Numbered from the stretch's first letter, positions 42,801-55,153 are shown. The stretch: 64,000 bases of DNA from an uncultured Pelagibacteraceae bacterium (GCA_902527215.1 CABZOF010000001.1:124001-188000), one strand, 5' to 3'. Made by a program: numbers and translations. Notes: a model not told the origin generated them from the sequence alone.

Positions 42801-43270
42801 TCGCTTTGGTGCGAAGTTGTAGAAGACTCGCAAATGTGATCGTCTCCCATTAGAGCAATAACACCACCAAACTTTGAGGTGCCGGCTAAGTTAACATGCT
42901 TTAACGCATCCCCTGCTCTATCTACACCTGGTCCTTTACCGTACCAAATACCAAATACACCATCATATTTATCTCTTTTTCTAAGATTAACTTGTTGTGT
43001 ACCCCACAAGGAAGTTGCTGCAAGTTCCTCATTAATTCCAGGTTGAAAATAAATATTATTTTCATTCAAATATTTTTTATTTTTTATTATTTGTTGATCA
43101 TAACCACCAAGGGGTGAGCCTCTATAACCAGATATATAACATGCGGTATTTAGATTTTGCTGTTTGTCTCTTCTGTATTGAACAATTGGAACTCTAACTA
43201 GAGCTTGAGCACCAGTTAAAAACCTAGTTCCTTTACTTAATTTATATTTATCCTCAAGTTTTATATCCAC
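39851..43270 (-). CDS. indolepyruvate ferredoxin oxidoreductase, fused large form
   Basis: A 1139-residue single-chain 2-keto-acid:ferredoxin oxidoreductase. Order of parts: N-terminal pyrimidine-binding/TPP domain ('GYRGSPLGGYDQQI'), a second TPP domain with 'FCSGCPHNTSTRIPEGSRAMTGISC' and 'NMGDGTYIHSG', a cysteine cluster 'CEGCGDCGIQSNC' with further cysteines in 'CNKDYTCVDGFC' that can bind an Fe-S cluster, then the gamma-type domain starting 'GIMIAGIGGTGVVTIG'. The fused form oxidises arylpyruvates or branched-chain keto acids to acyl-CoA. Start is GTG at 43270. Downstream of a DadA-like oxidase, it can consume the keto acid that enzyme makes (inference). Confidence 0.9.
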   Translation of the reverse strand: MDIKLEDKYKLSKGTRFLTGAQALVRVPIVQYRRDKQQNLNTACYISGYRGSPLGGYDQQIIKNKKYLNENNIYFQPGINEELAATSLWGTQQVNLRKRDKYDGVFGIWYGKGPGVDRAGDALKHVNLAGTSKFGGVIALMGDDHICESSTTSHQSEFAMIDAMIPFFNPSGVQEILDYGIIGIELSRKSGCWVGIKCVHDNVSSGATVDLNENRVVLKDIPDKNYPSDGLNIRLKDTAQEKEYRLHHHKLRYVKEYCKLNNLNKLIFDSEESRIGIISTGKSFLDTKLGLEKIGINKEVANKIGIKFLKIAMPWPLEETVIEKFAENLDKIIVVEEKRSIIETQVKEILFNKNLKVKVIGKKDENSNDMFVSSGALDPGEIGLKIYEIIEYLQLPKYVINFSMQLKSLTESTNSNISLKRIPHFCSGCPHNTSTRIPEGSRAMTGISCAYLVEHMERDNEGFSQMGSEGATWVGESVFSNTDHVFQNMGDGTYIHSGILSIRHAVAAKTKMTFKILYNDAVALTGGQALDGLPTVAQMSKQLEAEGVEEIAIITDEIEKYSDRGGFARNSKVYDRKNILDVQIKLSKINGTTVIIYDQTCAAEKRRRRKKGILEEPKKKIFINKDLCEGCGDCGIQSNCVSIVPVETEYGRKRQIDQSSCNKDYTCVDGFCPSFVSLEGDIRLKKNHDDNLINKINSKIDDPILPQIDKSFGIMIAGIGGTGVVTIGAVLATAAQIDGKGSGVLDMTGLAQKGGAVKSFLRIFEKPEDVGAIRLSYGDTNLLLGFDLLVSNDLEIIKTLDKKISKLIINTDEVMPGDFTRDKNFYLPFDEMRDNLINIAGQENIKFISANKITSKILGNSILSNMFNVGVAYQSGLIPISASSIEKAIELNGASVKDNIDAFRFGRHYENLKDEVLDIIKDEPEVLEGFEEKYNNRFKFLEDYQNIKYAEKFGDLVSYARKIDKNMGNGSQFSNAVLKNYFKLMAYKDEYEVSRLMTNKKFVDDVNKNFEGNFNYNFYLAPPIFSKKSKVNGKLLKIKFGGWLFNVFKLLSKLKFLRGTKLDPFGYLNERKKERELIRDYKQTITGIGKKINKSNYETAVKIASIPDQIRGFGHVKEKNIKEAINYRIDLLNSFHENT

Positions 43271-43284
43271 ACTATATAACTTTA

Positions 43285-44526
43285 CTATGCAAATCTGAGA
43301 GAACTATATGGCTTTAAATTCATATTTGTATTTTCATTTGCAATCATCCCAGAGACTATTTTTCCAGATATTGCTCCTAATGTCCATCCTAAATGGTGGT
43401 GGCCAAATGAATAATATACATTCTCATAATTTTTTGATGGTCCAATCACTGGTAAAAAGTCTGGTAAAGATGGCCTAAAACCAAGCCATTCATCTTTATG
43501 CTCAGGCAATCCATCCAACATTTCTCTTGCATTTAAAATTAAATTTTTAATTCTATTTTTGGATAATCCATTTTCTAAGCCACCAAATTCGACAGTTCCT
43601 ACTACCCTCAAACCTTGATCCATTGGAGACATCCCAAAACCTCTATTAGAATTTACTACTGGTCTTGAAATTAAATGATCTAGGTCTTTGAAATGAACAT
43701 GATATCCTCTTTCAGTATCAAGAGGGATGCTTTCATGTAATTTATCTGTGAGTCTTTTGGAAAAAGCACCACAAGCAATTACTAATTTGTCAAACACGAA
43801 TCTTTGTGTTTCAGATCTTAATACTGGTTTACCATCATCGAAATTTAAATCTTGAATATTTAATTTTATAAATTTGCCACCTTTTTTCACAAAGTTTTCA
43901 AAAAGCTTTACTAAAATTTTTTTTGGGTTTCTTGCATGCCTAGCATAATCGTAGAACACACCACCTGTGTAAATAGGTTTTAAGTTCGGTTCTAAATCAT
44001 GTATTTCTTTCTTATTTACAATTTTTTGTTTTACACCTAGCTGATCTCTAATTTTTATTTCTAACTCTCTACTTTTTAAATTTTGTTCGTTCCAAATATA
44101 AAGAATTCCATTATTTTCAACCAAGCCTTCTAAATCTATTTCATCAAACAGTTCGTCATATGCAATCAATGATTGGTCTAAAATTTGATGCATATATTTT
44201 GCTGTATGCATCATTTTGTCTTTTGTACAATTAATCATAAATCTTGAGAACCAAGGAATCATCTTAGGAACATAGTTCCATTTTAAAGCAAGTGGCCCTC
44301 GTGAACTCATTAACATTGCTGGAACATCTGATAAAATGTCTGGTCTATTTAAAGGTACTGAAGCGTAAGGCGAGAAGTGTCCTGCATTTCCATAAGATGC
44401 GGCATTACCGGGTTCATCCCTGTCAAATAGTATTACCTGGTATCCTTTTTTTTGAAGAAAAAGAGCATTACAAACTCCCTGTATACCAGCACCAACAATA
44501 CCAATTTTTAAATTTTTATCAGACAT
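43285..44526 (-). CDS. D-amino-acid dehydrogenase-like FAD oxidoreductase (DadA family)
   Basis: 413 residues of the DAO/DadA group. The FAD motif is 'KIGIVGAGIQGVCNALFLQKKGYQV' with E/D at the end of beta-2 ('FDRDEPGNAASYGNAG', the DadA signature), and the late 'SFGHHHLGWTLGAISGKIV' matches the family's C-terminal flavin-binding segment. DadA oxidises D-amino acids (or hydroxyproline isomers) to keto acids with electrons passed to the respiratory chain. It lies 14 bp upstream of the indolepyruvate oxidoreductase, its likely metabolic successor. Exact substrate unknown. Confidence 0.83.
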   Translation of the reverse strand: MSDKNLKIGIVGAGIQGVCNALFLQKKGYQVILFDRDEPGNAASYGNAGHFSPYASVPLNRPDILSDVPAMLMSSRGPLALKWNYVPKMIPWFSRFMINCTKDKMMHTAKYMHQILDQSLIAYDELFDEIDLEGLVENNGILYIWNEQNLKSRELEIKIRDQLGVKQKIVNKKEIHDLEPNLKPIYTGGVFYDYARHARNPKKILVKLFENFVKKGGKFIKLNIQDLNFDDGKPVLRSETQRFVFDKLVIACGAFSKRLTDKLHESIPLDTERGYHVHFKDLDHLISRPVVNSNRGFGMSPMDQGLRVVGTVEFGGLENGLSKNRIKNLILNAREMLDGLPEHKDEWLGFRPSLPDFLPVIGPSKNYENVYYSFGHHHLGWTLGAISGKIVSGMIANENTNMNLKPYSSLRFA

Positions 44527-44603
44527 ATGTTTAAATATAGATGGAGTTGAATTTAAATATATATGATATTTGACCGCGGCTGATTTTAAAATATGTAATA
44601 ACT

Positions 44604-45731
44604 TTATTTTGAAACTATTTCATGGCTATATATTTTGCAACTCATTACAATACTTAAGCCAATCATAATAGAAAGCATTGATGAACCCCCATAAGACATA
44701 ATTGGTAAAGGTGCGCCTACAATTGGTAGTAATCCGACAACCATTGCAATATTAACAAATACATATAAGAAAAGGGCAGAGGAGAAACCAAAACAGTACA
44801 GTTTTGCAAAAAAACTTCTACAAGAAAATCCTATTTTGATAATCCTATAAATTAATAATACATACAAAAATATTAGTAATATTGATCCGAGAAAACCAAA
44901 TTCTTCTGAGAAAAGAGTAAATATAAAATCTGTATGTTTTTCTGGTAAAAACTCAAGATAACTCTGGGTGCCTTGCAAAAAACCCTTTCCGTACATGCCA
45001 CCAGAACCTATAGCTATTTTTGATTGAATAATTTGGTAGCCCGCACCCAAAGGATCTCTCTCAGGATTAAAAAAAGTCAAAATTCTAGATTTTTGGTATG
45101 GTTTTAGAATAGAAATTATGAATGGCAAAGATACGATAACCATTAAACCAGAGTAAATAAAATACTTGATATTTAAACCTGCCAACCAAATAATAGCTAT
45201 TCCACTCCCTGCAATTAAAATAGCTGTTCCTAAATCAGGTTGTGTGATTACTAAATAACACGGTATCAATATAAGTATAAAAGGTTGAATTAAATATTTA
45301 TAACTTTCGATATCTGCGCTTTGTATCCTATGGTAATATCTAGCAAAACAAACAATAACTGCAATTTTCATTAGTTCGGATGGTTGAAGATTAAATACAA
45401 ATAAATTAATCCAACGTTTAGAGCCAGAAGCTGAAATTCCAAAAAAAATGACTAGAATTAAAAGAAACAGTGCTAATAAGTAAAATATGTATGCATGCTT
45501 ATACCAAGTTGAAACTCTAACAAATGATAAGACTAAGAACAGAGAAAAAAAAGCAACTAATCTAATTAAATGATTCTTTGTATAAAATGAAAATTCTCCA
45601 TTTTCAGTTGAATAAATTGAAAAAACACTAATAGCTCCAATTAATAAAACAATTAAAATTAAAAAATAATCAACAGATTTTAATTTATCAATAAAAGAGT
45701 AATTTAAGGAATTTAAAGATGAGGATATCAT
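44604..45731 (-). CDS. rodA: rod-shape peptidoglycan polymerase RodA
   Basis: 375 residues of the SEDS family with about ten transmembrane helices. Conserved segments: 'SGSKRWINLFVFNLQPSELMKIAVIV', 'QPDLGTAILIAGSG', 'GAGYQIIQSKIAIGSGGMYGKGFLQGTQSYLEFLPEKHTDFIF' and 'PIVGAPLPIMSYGGSSMLSIMI'. RodA polymerises glycan strands with its partner transpeptidase PBP2. The start shares one base with mrdA's stop, and the 77 bp downstream contain the promoter side of dadA with no visible terminator hairpin. Confidence 0.95.
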   Translation of the reverse strand: MISSSLNSLNYSFIDKLKSVDYFLILIVLLIGAISVFSIYSTENGEFSFYTKNHLIRLVAFFSLFLVLSFVRVSTWYKHAYIFYLLALFLLILVIFFGISASGSKRWINLFVFNLQPSELMKIAVIVCFARYYHRIQSADIESYKYLIQPFILILIPCYLVITQPDLGTAILIAGSGIAIIWLAGLNIKYFIYSGLMVIVSLPFIISILKPYQKSRILTFFNPERDPLGAGYQIIQSKIAIGSGGMYGKGFLQGTQSYLEFLPEKHTDFIFTLFSEEFGFLGSILLIFLYVLLIYRIIKIGFSCRSFFAKLYCFGFSSALFLYVFVNIAMVVGLLPIVGAPLPIMSYGGSSMLSIMIGLSIVMSCKIYSHEIVSK

Positions 45732-47674
45732 TAGATAATCTTTAGCTCCTCTCTTTTAATTTCTCTCTCTTTATCTCTGTCAATTATTTTTTTTATCAGC
45801 ATTTTAGCCAAAGGTGCTGCTGCTTTACTTCCAGATCCACCGTGTTCAACCAAAACACTTATTGCATATTTTGGTTTATCATAAGGAGCAAATGCCACGA
45901 ATAATGCATGATCTCTATTTTTGTACTCAATTTCGGATGTATCTAGATCTAGTTCTCTGTCCTTTTCTGTTATCCTTCTTACCTGAGAAGTCCCTGTTTT
46001 TCCAGCATATCTATATTTTTTATCTTTATGTCTCGATCCGAACGACGTTCCAAATTTTTCATTTGTTGATCCATACATTGCATCAAGAACAATTTTTATA
46101 TTCTTAGGATTTTTATATAATTTCTCATAAAGATTTATATTTCGATCTTGCAATATATTTTCTTCAATGGGTTTATTTTTTTCAGATTGAATTTTTGATA
46201 AAATTTCTTCATAATTAAAATTGCTGTTATAAATTATATTTGGTTTTATTTTGAACCCGCCATTTGCCAATTGTGCGGTCATTAAACAAAGTTGTAGAGG
46301 AGTTGTTTGTATATATCCTTGGCCAATTCCTGTTATAACAGTCTCTCCAAGATACCAAGATTGTTCAAGAACTTGTTTTTTCCATTTTGTTGATGGAACA
46401 AGTCCTTTTTTTTCTTCTGGGAATATATTTTCTAATACTTTTGTGCCTAGGCCATATCTTTTTGCAATTATTGACAATTTATCAACTCCAAGCAATCTAG
46501 CTACTTCGTAAAAATAAGTATCACATGACTGCTTGATTGCATTTCTCAAACTCATTATTCCGTGGCCTTCTTTTTTCCAACAATGATATTTTTGTCCATA
46601 TAATTCATATGGATGGTCATGTCCCTTGCATTTTATCTTAAGATCTGGATTTATAATACCATACTCTAAAGCTGCGAGAGCTACCAAAGGTTTTATCGTT
46701 GATCCTGGAGAGTATAAACCAGCTATTGATTTGTTAATCAGAGGTCTTAGTTTGTTGTTTTTAATTTCATGCCAATCTTTTTTATTGATGCCATATGTAA
46801 ATTTATTTGGATCATAAGTAGGAGAAGATGCCAATGCAATTATTTCACCATTGTAAATATCCATAGCACAAATAGAACCAGCTTTATTATCGAGAAGTTT
46901 TTGTGCAAGTCTTTGAACCTCTATATCAATAGTTGTTCTAAGATTTTCTCCTTGTGTTTCTTTTTTATAACTGATTTCTCTAATTTTTTTTCCTGAAGAG
47001 TTTACTTCATATCTTTTAATACCGTAATTTCCTATTAATATTTGGTCGGTCGAATTTTCAATTCCAATTTTTCCTACCTTTAACCCTGGAACAAAATTTT
47101 CTTCAATTTTTTTATTCTTTGTTATATCATCTGCACTCGCATCTCCTACATATCCAATAATGTGAACTAAATCATTTGAGTAAGGATAATATCTAGAAGT
47201 AGATAAGACCGGCTTAGCTCCTTCGATTTCATGTAGATATAAATTTAATTTTGAAAATTTTTCCCAAGATAAATTTTCAGATACCATGATTGTATCCCAC
47301 GGTTTAATTTTTTGTTTTTTTTTGTAAATATTACTTAATTCTGCATCGCTCAAACCAATTATATTTTTTAACTTAAATATAGAATTATTAAAATTTTTCG
47401 TTTCGTCTAAAGATAGATAAACCTGATAAACTCTTTTATTGTCTGCAATTATATTATTATAAAAATCTGTGATTACACCTCGTTTTGGTGGTGTCTTCCA
47501 TTCTCTAAACCTATTTTTGTCAGATAAAGTTTCATATTTTTTTTTTTCTGATATCTGAAGATTATATAATCTTGCAGTTATTAATCCTAATAAGCCAACT
47601 TTGGCTGAGCCAAGAATAAACAGTCTTCTATTAATAGTTTTATTTTTATCTAAATTACTTATTCTTTTTATCAT
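45731..47674 (-). CDS. mrdA: penicillin-binding protein 2
   Basis: 647 residues, normal for PBP2. A single N-terminal membrane anchor ('LFILGSAKVGLLGLITARLYNL'), a dimerisation domain, and a C-terminal transpeptidase domain with SxxK 'SPGSTIKPLVA', SxN-type 'KQSCDTYFYEVA' and KTG in 'YAGKTGTSQVRR'. It cross-links lateral-wall peptidoglycan with RodA. The first 20 bp overlap the end of mreD, tying expression to the cell-shape operon. Confidence 0.95.
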   Translation of the reverse strand: MIKRISNLDKNKTINRRLFILGSAKVGLLGLITARLYNLQISEKKKYETLSDKNRFREWKTPPKRGVITDFYNNIIADNKRVYQVYLSLDETKNFNNSIFKLKNIIGLSDAELSNIYKKKQKIKPWDTIMVSENLSWEKFSKLNLYLHEIEGAKPVLSTSRYYPYSNDLVHIIGYVGDASADDITKNKKIEENFVPGLKVGKIGIENSTDQILIGNYGIKRYEVNSSGKKIREISYKKETQGENLRTTIDIEVQRLAQKLLDNKAGSICAMDIYNGEIIALASSPTYDPNKFTYGINKKDWHEIKNNKLRPLINKSIAGLYSPGSTIKPLVALAALEYGIINPDLKIKCKGHDHPYELYGQKYHCWKKEGHGIMSLRNAIKQSCDTYFYEVARLLGVDKLSIIAKRYGLGTKVLENIFPEEKKGLVPSTKWKKQVLEQSWYLGETVITGIGQGYIQTTPLQLCLMTAQLANGGFKIKPNIIYNSNFNYEEILSKIQSEKNKPIEENILQDRNINLYEKLYKNPKNIKIVLDAMYGSTNEKFGTSFGSRHKDKKYRYAGKTGTSQVRRITEKDRELDLDTSEIEYKNRDHALFVAFAPYDKPKYAISVLVEHGGSGSKAAAPLAKMLIKKIIDRDKEREIKREELKII

Positions 47675-48182
47675 TAATACTTTTTTGAACTATATTATCA
47701 ATCCAACCCAGTATTTTGGCAAGAAAAGGATATATCAGAAAGGTTGCAAATAATCCTAATAACAAGCTGTCATATATGATTGGAATACTAAATATGTATA
47801 CTGTTATAATATAATTTATTGATCCTACAATTAAAATTGAAATTAAAAAAAAAACCCAATCATAAATTATATTTTGTAATATTATTCTTGTTCTAACAAA
47901 ACCTGTTAACACACAAATTGATAAATACTCTATCGAAGAAATACCTAAAGGATTATTTTGAATTACATCATTTAATATACCCGCAAAAAAAATAAATCCA
48001 TATCCAAAATATTCAGGTCTTTTTAATGTCCAAAAAAAAATAATTATATAACTTATGTTAAAACTTAAATAATTTTCATCATAAGTAAAATTATATTTTG
48101 AGTTTGTAAGTACAGACATAAATAAAATTATAACTGGAAAAATTGATAGAAATGTTGAATAAGTTTTATTTATTATGCTCAC
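47655..48182 (-). CDS. mreD: rod shape-determining protein MreD
   Basis: 175 residues with about five transmembrane segments and little conserved sequence, as is normal for MreD; 'GFIFFAGILNDVIQNNPLGISSIEYL' corresponds to the family's central 'G...D...PLG' segment. The call is mostly positional, between mreC and mrdA. The start is GTG at 48182, overlapping the mreC stop by 4 bp (GTGA). Confidence 0.85.
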   Translation of the reverse strand: MSIINKTYSTFLSIFPVIILFMSVLTNSKYNFTYDENYLSFNISYIIIFFWTLKRPEYFGYGFIFFAGILNDVIQNNPLGISSIEYLSICVLTGFVRTRIILQNIIYDWVFFLISILIVGSINYIITVYIFSIPIIYDSLLLGLFATFLIYPFLAKILGWIDNIVQKSINDKKNK

Positions 48183-49021
48183 TTTTTGTAGTAAACCTTC
48201 ACAAAATTAATTTGAGTAAAATCTGCAAAGTAATCTATTTTGGGCTGATTGTTATCTAAAACAATTTTTCCAATTGGTATACCTGACGAAATTACACCAT
48301 CTGAACCAGACGTGTATACTATCCCGCCTGCTTCAATATTATTTTTTTCAGGCAAATATTCAATTTCACCTAATTTATTATTTCCAGATCCTGATAAAAT
48401 AGCGCTTATAGAACCAGGCTCAATTATGATAGGTATTTTACTATTTAAATCACTTATTAATAATATTCTTGAAGTGAGATAGTTTGAGTCTACAACTTTA
48501 CCTATAAAGTAAGAACCACTTCTTACTGCAGCTCCCAACTTTATGCCATGTTTAAAACCTTTGTTTATTAGCAAAGATCTCAAATATGGACTTTTCTGAT
48601 CTAGTAACACTTTAGTAACATAGAATTCTTCATTATAAAGATTTTTTTCATCTATTAGTTTTTTTAATCTTCGATTTTCTTCTTTAAAAAAAATATTTTC
48701 TAATGTTAGGTTTTTATTTTTTGTTTCTGCTATTTTTAACTTTTCATATTCATCATACATATTAAAATGATCTATTAATGAGGAATACGTTTTTGAAATT
48801 GATTTGAAAGGAGCAGAAACGACATAAGAAGACTTTATTATGATGTCTTTAGTAATCATCCTAAATTGATTTATTGGACCAGATTTAAAGTACTCTAAAG
48901 AGAGAATAATTATTGAAATTATAATAAGAGTTAATAAAGAAAACTTTTGTCTATTTCCTTTATTTAAAAAAACAGAACGCGCAGATATTATAAAATCATC
49001 TCTGCCCATTTCGTTAGACAT
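48179..49021 (-). CDS. mreC: rod shape-determining protein MreC
   Basis: 280 residues: a short cytoplasmic N-terminus, one transmembrane helix ('FSLLTLIIISIIILSLEYF' about 24-42), a coiled-coil stretch (about 95-125, 'NKNLTLENIFFKEENRRLKKLI') and the beta-rich C-terminal domain ('LINKGFKHGIKLGAAVRSGSYFIGKVVD'). MreC scaffolds PBP2 and MreB at the inner membrane. Starts 5 bp after mreB. Confidence 0.93.
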   Translation of the reverse strand: MSNEMGRDDFIISARSVFLNKGNRQKFSLLTLIIISIIILSLEYFKSGPINQFRMITKDIIIKSSYVVSAPFKSISKTYSSLIDHFNMYDEYEKLKIAETKNKNLTLENIFFKEENRRLKKLIDEKNLYNEEFYVTKVLLDQKSPYLRSLLINKGFKHGIKLGAAVRSGSYFIGKVVDSNYLTSRILLISDLNSKIPIIIEPGSISAILSGSGNNKLGEIEYLPEKNNIEAGGIVYTSGSDGVISSGIPIGKIVLDNNQPKIDYFADFTQINFVKVYYKK

Positions 49022-49026
49022 TTTAA

Positions 49027-51650
<2,624 letters not shown>

Positions 51651-51656
51651 TTAATT

Positions 51657-51662
51657 ATTATA
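51657..51662 (-). promoter_or_regulatory. TATAAT -10 box 6 nt before leuA (leaderless start candidate)
   Basis: On the minus strand TATAAT lies at 51662-51657, then six bases (AATTAA), then the ATG at 51650. A transcript initiated at the normal distance would begin at or within a base or two of the start codon. No Shine-Dalgarno sequence is present. A good -35 box is not visible at 17 bp. Confidence 0.45.
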
Positions 51663-51740
51663 AGCATATATATCATACATGCTCACGCTCAGATTGCAAA
51701 ATAAAATGGCTATTTTAGCACGAATAAAACAATAATTTAT

Positions 51741-52766
<1,026 letters not shown>

Positions 52767-52786
52767 TTATCTCCTTTAATTTTTAT

Positions 52787-53335
52787 TTATTTAAATATTT
52801 CTGAACCTCTAGTCATAGCAACTGCACCTGTTCTTGAAACACTCACCAAACCAAATTTTTTTAAATTTTTTGACATACTGTCTATTTCTCTTCTTAAGGC
52901 TGTAATTTGTATAACATTTGATTTATTTGTTTTATCTAATATTACTGGATTAAAATTTTTACAAGATTCAAAAGCTTTATTTAATTTATCATTGTTTGCA
53001 ACAAACTTAAACAATGCCATTTCTTTAAAAATAACATTTTTATCTTCTCTCTTAAAATCTGCTACTTTATGGACTGGTACTAATTTTTTTAATTGAAGTT
53101 TAATCTGATCTACTACTTGTGGTGTACCTGTAGTTACGATTGTTATTCTTGAAATATTTTGCTTCTGATCGACCTCAGCTACTGCAAGAGATTCAATATT
53201 GTAGCCTCTTCCAGAAAATAAACCAACTACACGGGCTAAAACTCCAGCTTCATTATCTACCCACACAACTATAATATGAGTATCTGGCTTCTGTTTTTTT
53301 CCTGCAAAACTATATGCTGATTTTGTATTAGCCAT
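52787..53335 (-). CDS. ilvN: acetolactate synthase small (regulatory) subunit
   Basis: 182 residues with an N-terminal ACT domain ('HIIVVWVDNEAGVLARVVGLFSGRGYNIESLAVAEVD' at 19-55) and a C-terminal small-subunit domain ('ITALRREIDSMSKNLKKFGLVSVSRTGAVAMTRGSEIF'). It confers valine feedback and stimulates IlvB. The start overlaps the ilvB stop by one base, so both subunits are co-translated. The longer two-domain form corresponds to IlvH/IlvN of alphaproteobacteria. Confidence 0.94.
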   Translation of the reverse strand: MANTKSAYSFAGKKQKPDTHIIVVWVDNEAGVLARVVGLFSGRGYNIESLAVAEVDQKQNISRITIVTTGTPQVVDQIKLQLKKLVPVHKVADFKREDKNVIFKEMALFKFVANNDKLNKAFESCKNFNPVILDKTNKSNVIQITALRREIDSMSKNLKKFGLVSVSRTGAVAMTRGSEIFK

Positions 53336-55101
53336 TAAACCAGTGTTCTACCCTTTCCAGAAATCTTTTTTTCTTTTTGATCTTTAGGACCAAGCAACAT
53401 TTGATTATGAGGTTTTCCAGAAGGTATCATTGGAAAACAGTTTTCTTGTTTATCTACAAGGCAATCAAATATTACTGGTCGATCTGTTTTTAACATTTCA
53501 ATGATCTTATCATCCAATTCTTCTGGTGTTTTTGCTCTTATGCCGACACAGCCATAAGCTTCGGCCATTTTAACAAAATCTGGCAATGCAGCAGTGTAAC
53601 TCTCAGAATAATTTTTATCATGAAGCAATTCCTGCCACTGTCTTACCATTCCCATGTATTCATTATTTAAAATAAATATTTTTATGGGTAAATTGTATTG
53701 CACTGCTGTAGACATTTCTTGCATAGTCATTAAAACAGAGGCTTCTCCAGCAATATCAATAACTAATTTTTTAGGATGTGCAATCTGAACTCCAATAGCT
53801 GCTGGTAAGCCATACCCCATTGTACCAAGACCTCCGGATGTCATCCATCTATTTGGTTTATTGAATTTATAGTGTTGAGCGGCCCACATTTGATGTTGGC
53901 CTACTTCAGTTGTGATATACGCGTCTTTATCTTTAGTTAGCTCGTATAATCTTTCAATTGCATACTGTGGTTTTATTGTCTCTTCACTTCCTATATAATC
54001 TAATGATCTTTTAGATCTCCATTTCTGAATTTGTTCCCACCAACTAGATATTTGAGATTTATTTGACTTAGAAAAATTTTTTTTTGATTTTTTAAAAGTT
54101 TTTAGTGTTGTCGTTAAAACTGATTTAATATCTCCAACAATTGCTAGATCTACTTTTACATTTTTATTTATAGATGATGGATCTATATCAATATGAACTT
54201 TTTTAGATTTGGGAGAAAACTCGTCAATTTTGCCAGTAATTCTATCGTCAAACCTTGCACCAACGTTTATCATTAAGTCACAGCTATACATAGCGTTGTT
54301 TGCCTCATATGTACCATGCATGCCTAACATCCCTAAAAATTGATTATCGTCAGCAGGGAAACAACCCAGACCCTGTAAAGTTGAAGTTATTGGAAAACCT
54401 GTTGCATACACAAGTTCTCTTAAAAGTTCACTTGCTTTTGTTCCTGAATTTATTACTCCACCTCCAGTATAAAAAATTGGTTTTTTTGCTTTGCTAATTA
54501 AATTAATTAATTCATCAATATTTTTTTGTGAAAATTTATCATGAGATTTACCATTTAATTTTTTATTCTTTTTATAATTTTTGTATTTAGATTTTTGAAA
54601 TTGAATATCTTTAGGAATATCAACTAAAACTGGTCCTGGTCTACCTGTTGTTGCTACTTCAAAAGCTTTATGCATTATTTCAGCTAAGTCATTAATATCT
54701 TTTACTAACCAGTTATGTTTAGTACAAGGTCTAGTAATTCCGGTTGTGTCACATTCTTGAAATGCATCTGTACCAATTAAATGAGTTGGAACTTGTCCTG
54801 TGATGCAAACTAACGGAACAGAATCCATGTATGCATCTGTTAAGGCAGTAACAGCATTGGTAGCTCCAGGACCTGAAGTTACTAACAGTACACCTGGTTT
54901 TCCAGTTGATCTTGCATAGCCTTCAGCTGCGTGCCCTGCGCCCTGTTCATGTCTTACTAAAATATGTTTTATAGAATTAAAATTTTTTAATTCATCATAT
55001 ATTGGAAGGACTGCTCCTCCAGGATAACCAAATATGTGGCTAACATTTTGATCTTCCAAACATTTGAATACAATCTCAGCTCCTGAATATAATTTTGACA
55101 T
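53335..55101 (-). CDS. ilvB: acetolactate synthase large subunit
   Basis: 588 residues. N-terminal TPP domain 'VSHIFGYPGGAVLPIYDEL' with catalytic E52 ('VRHEQGAGHAAEGYARSTG'), FAD-binding central domain, and C-terminal TPP/Mg domain. The Mg motif reads G-E-A ('DIAGEASVLMTMQEMS') where GDG/GDA is most common; glutamate can also coordinate metal, and related alphaproteobacterial enzymes may share this variant. The end 'CFPMIPSGKPHNQMLLG' is characteristic of biosynthetic IlvB, unlike the TPP enzyme at 13-15 kb. It forms acetolactate or acetohydroxybutyrate from pyruvate. Confidence 0.95.
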   Translation of the reverse strand: MSKLYSGAEIVFKCLEDQNVSHIFGYPGGAVLPIYDELKNFNSIKHILVRHEQGAGHAAEGYARSTGKPGVLLVTSGPGATNAVTALTDAYMDSVPLVCITGQVPTHLIGTDAFQECDTTGITRPCTKHNWLVKDINDLAEIMHKAFEVATTGRPGPVLVDIPKDIQFQKSKYKNYKKNKKLNGKSHDKFSQKNIDELINLISKAKKPIFYTGGGVINSGTKASELLRELVYATGFPITSTLQGLGCFPADDNQFLGMLGMHGTYEANNAMYSCDLMINVGARFDDRITGKIDEFSPKSKKVHIDIDPSSINKNVKVDLAIVGDIKSVLTTTLKTFKKSKKNFSKSNKSQISSWWEQIQKWRSKRSLDYIGSEETIKPQYAIERLYELTKDKDAYITTEVGQHQMWAAQHYKFNKPNRWMTSGGLGTMGYGLPAAIGVQIAHPKKLVIDIAGEASVLMTMQEMSTAVQYNLPIKIFILNNEYMGMVRQWQELLHDKNYSESYTAALPDFVKMAEAYGCVGIRAKTPEELDDKIIEMLKTDRPVIFDCLVDKQENCFPMIPSGKPHNQMLLGPKDQKEKKISGKGRTLV

Positions 55102-55137
55102 TCAGCCAATCTAGCTGAAGTTGTACTCATTGGTCAA
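55101..55137 (-). promoter_or_regulatory. ilvB promoter and start-codon hairpin
   Basis: On the minus strand TTGACC (55137-55132), 18 bp, then TAGATT (55113-55108), then 6 nt before the ilvB ATG. Overlapping this, TTCAGC (55119-55114) and GCTGAA (55106-55101) form a perfect 6-bp stem with a 7-base loop whose last paired base is the A of the ATG. Shine-Dalgarno sequence is absent. Either the promoter gives a leaderless message, or a longer transcript has a hairpin masking the start. Confidence 0.5.
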
Positions 55138-55153
55138 GTTATTGTGAGGATTT

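Noticed and set aside
44527..44603. Possible ncRNA or terminator between dadA and rodA
   Set aside because: The 77-bp gap has a short GC word (CCGCGG) but no stem with T tract; probably only the dadA promoter region.
51695..51712. Hairpin AAAAT-GGCT-ATTTT between ilvC and leuA
   Set aside because: Only a 5-bp AT stem; such repeats arise by chance in DNA of this composition and no stable terminator is formed.
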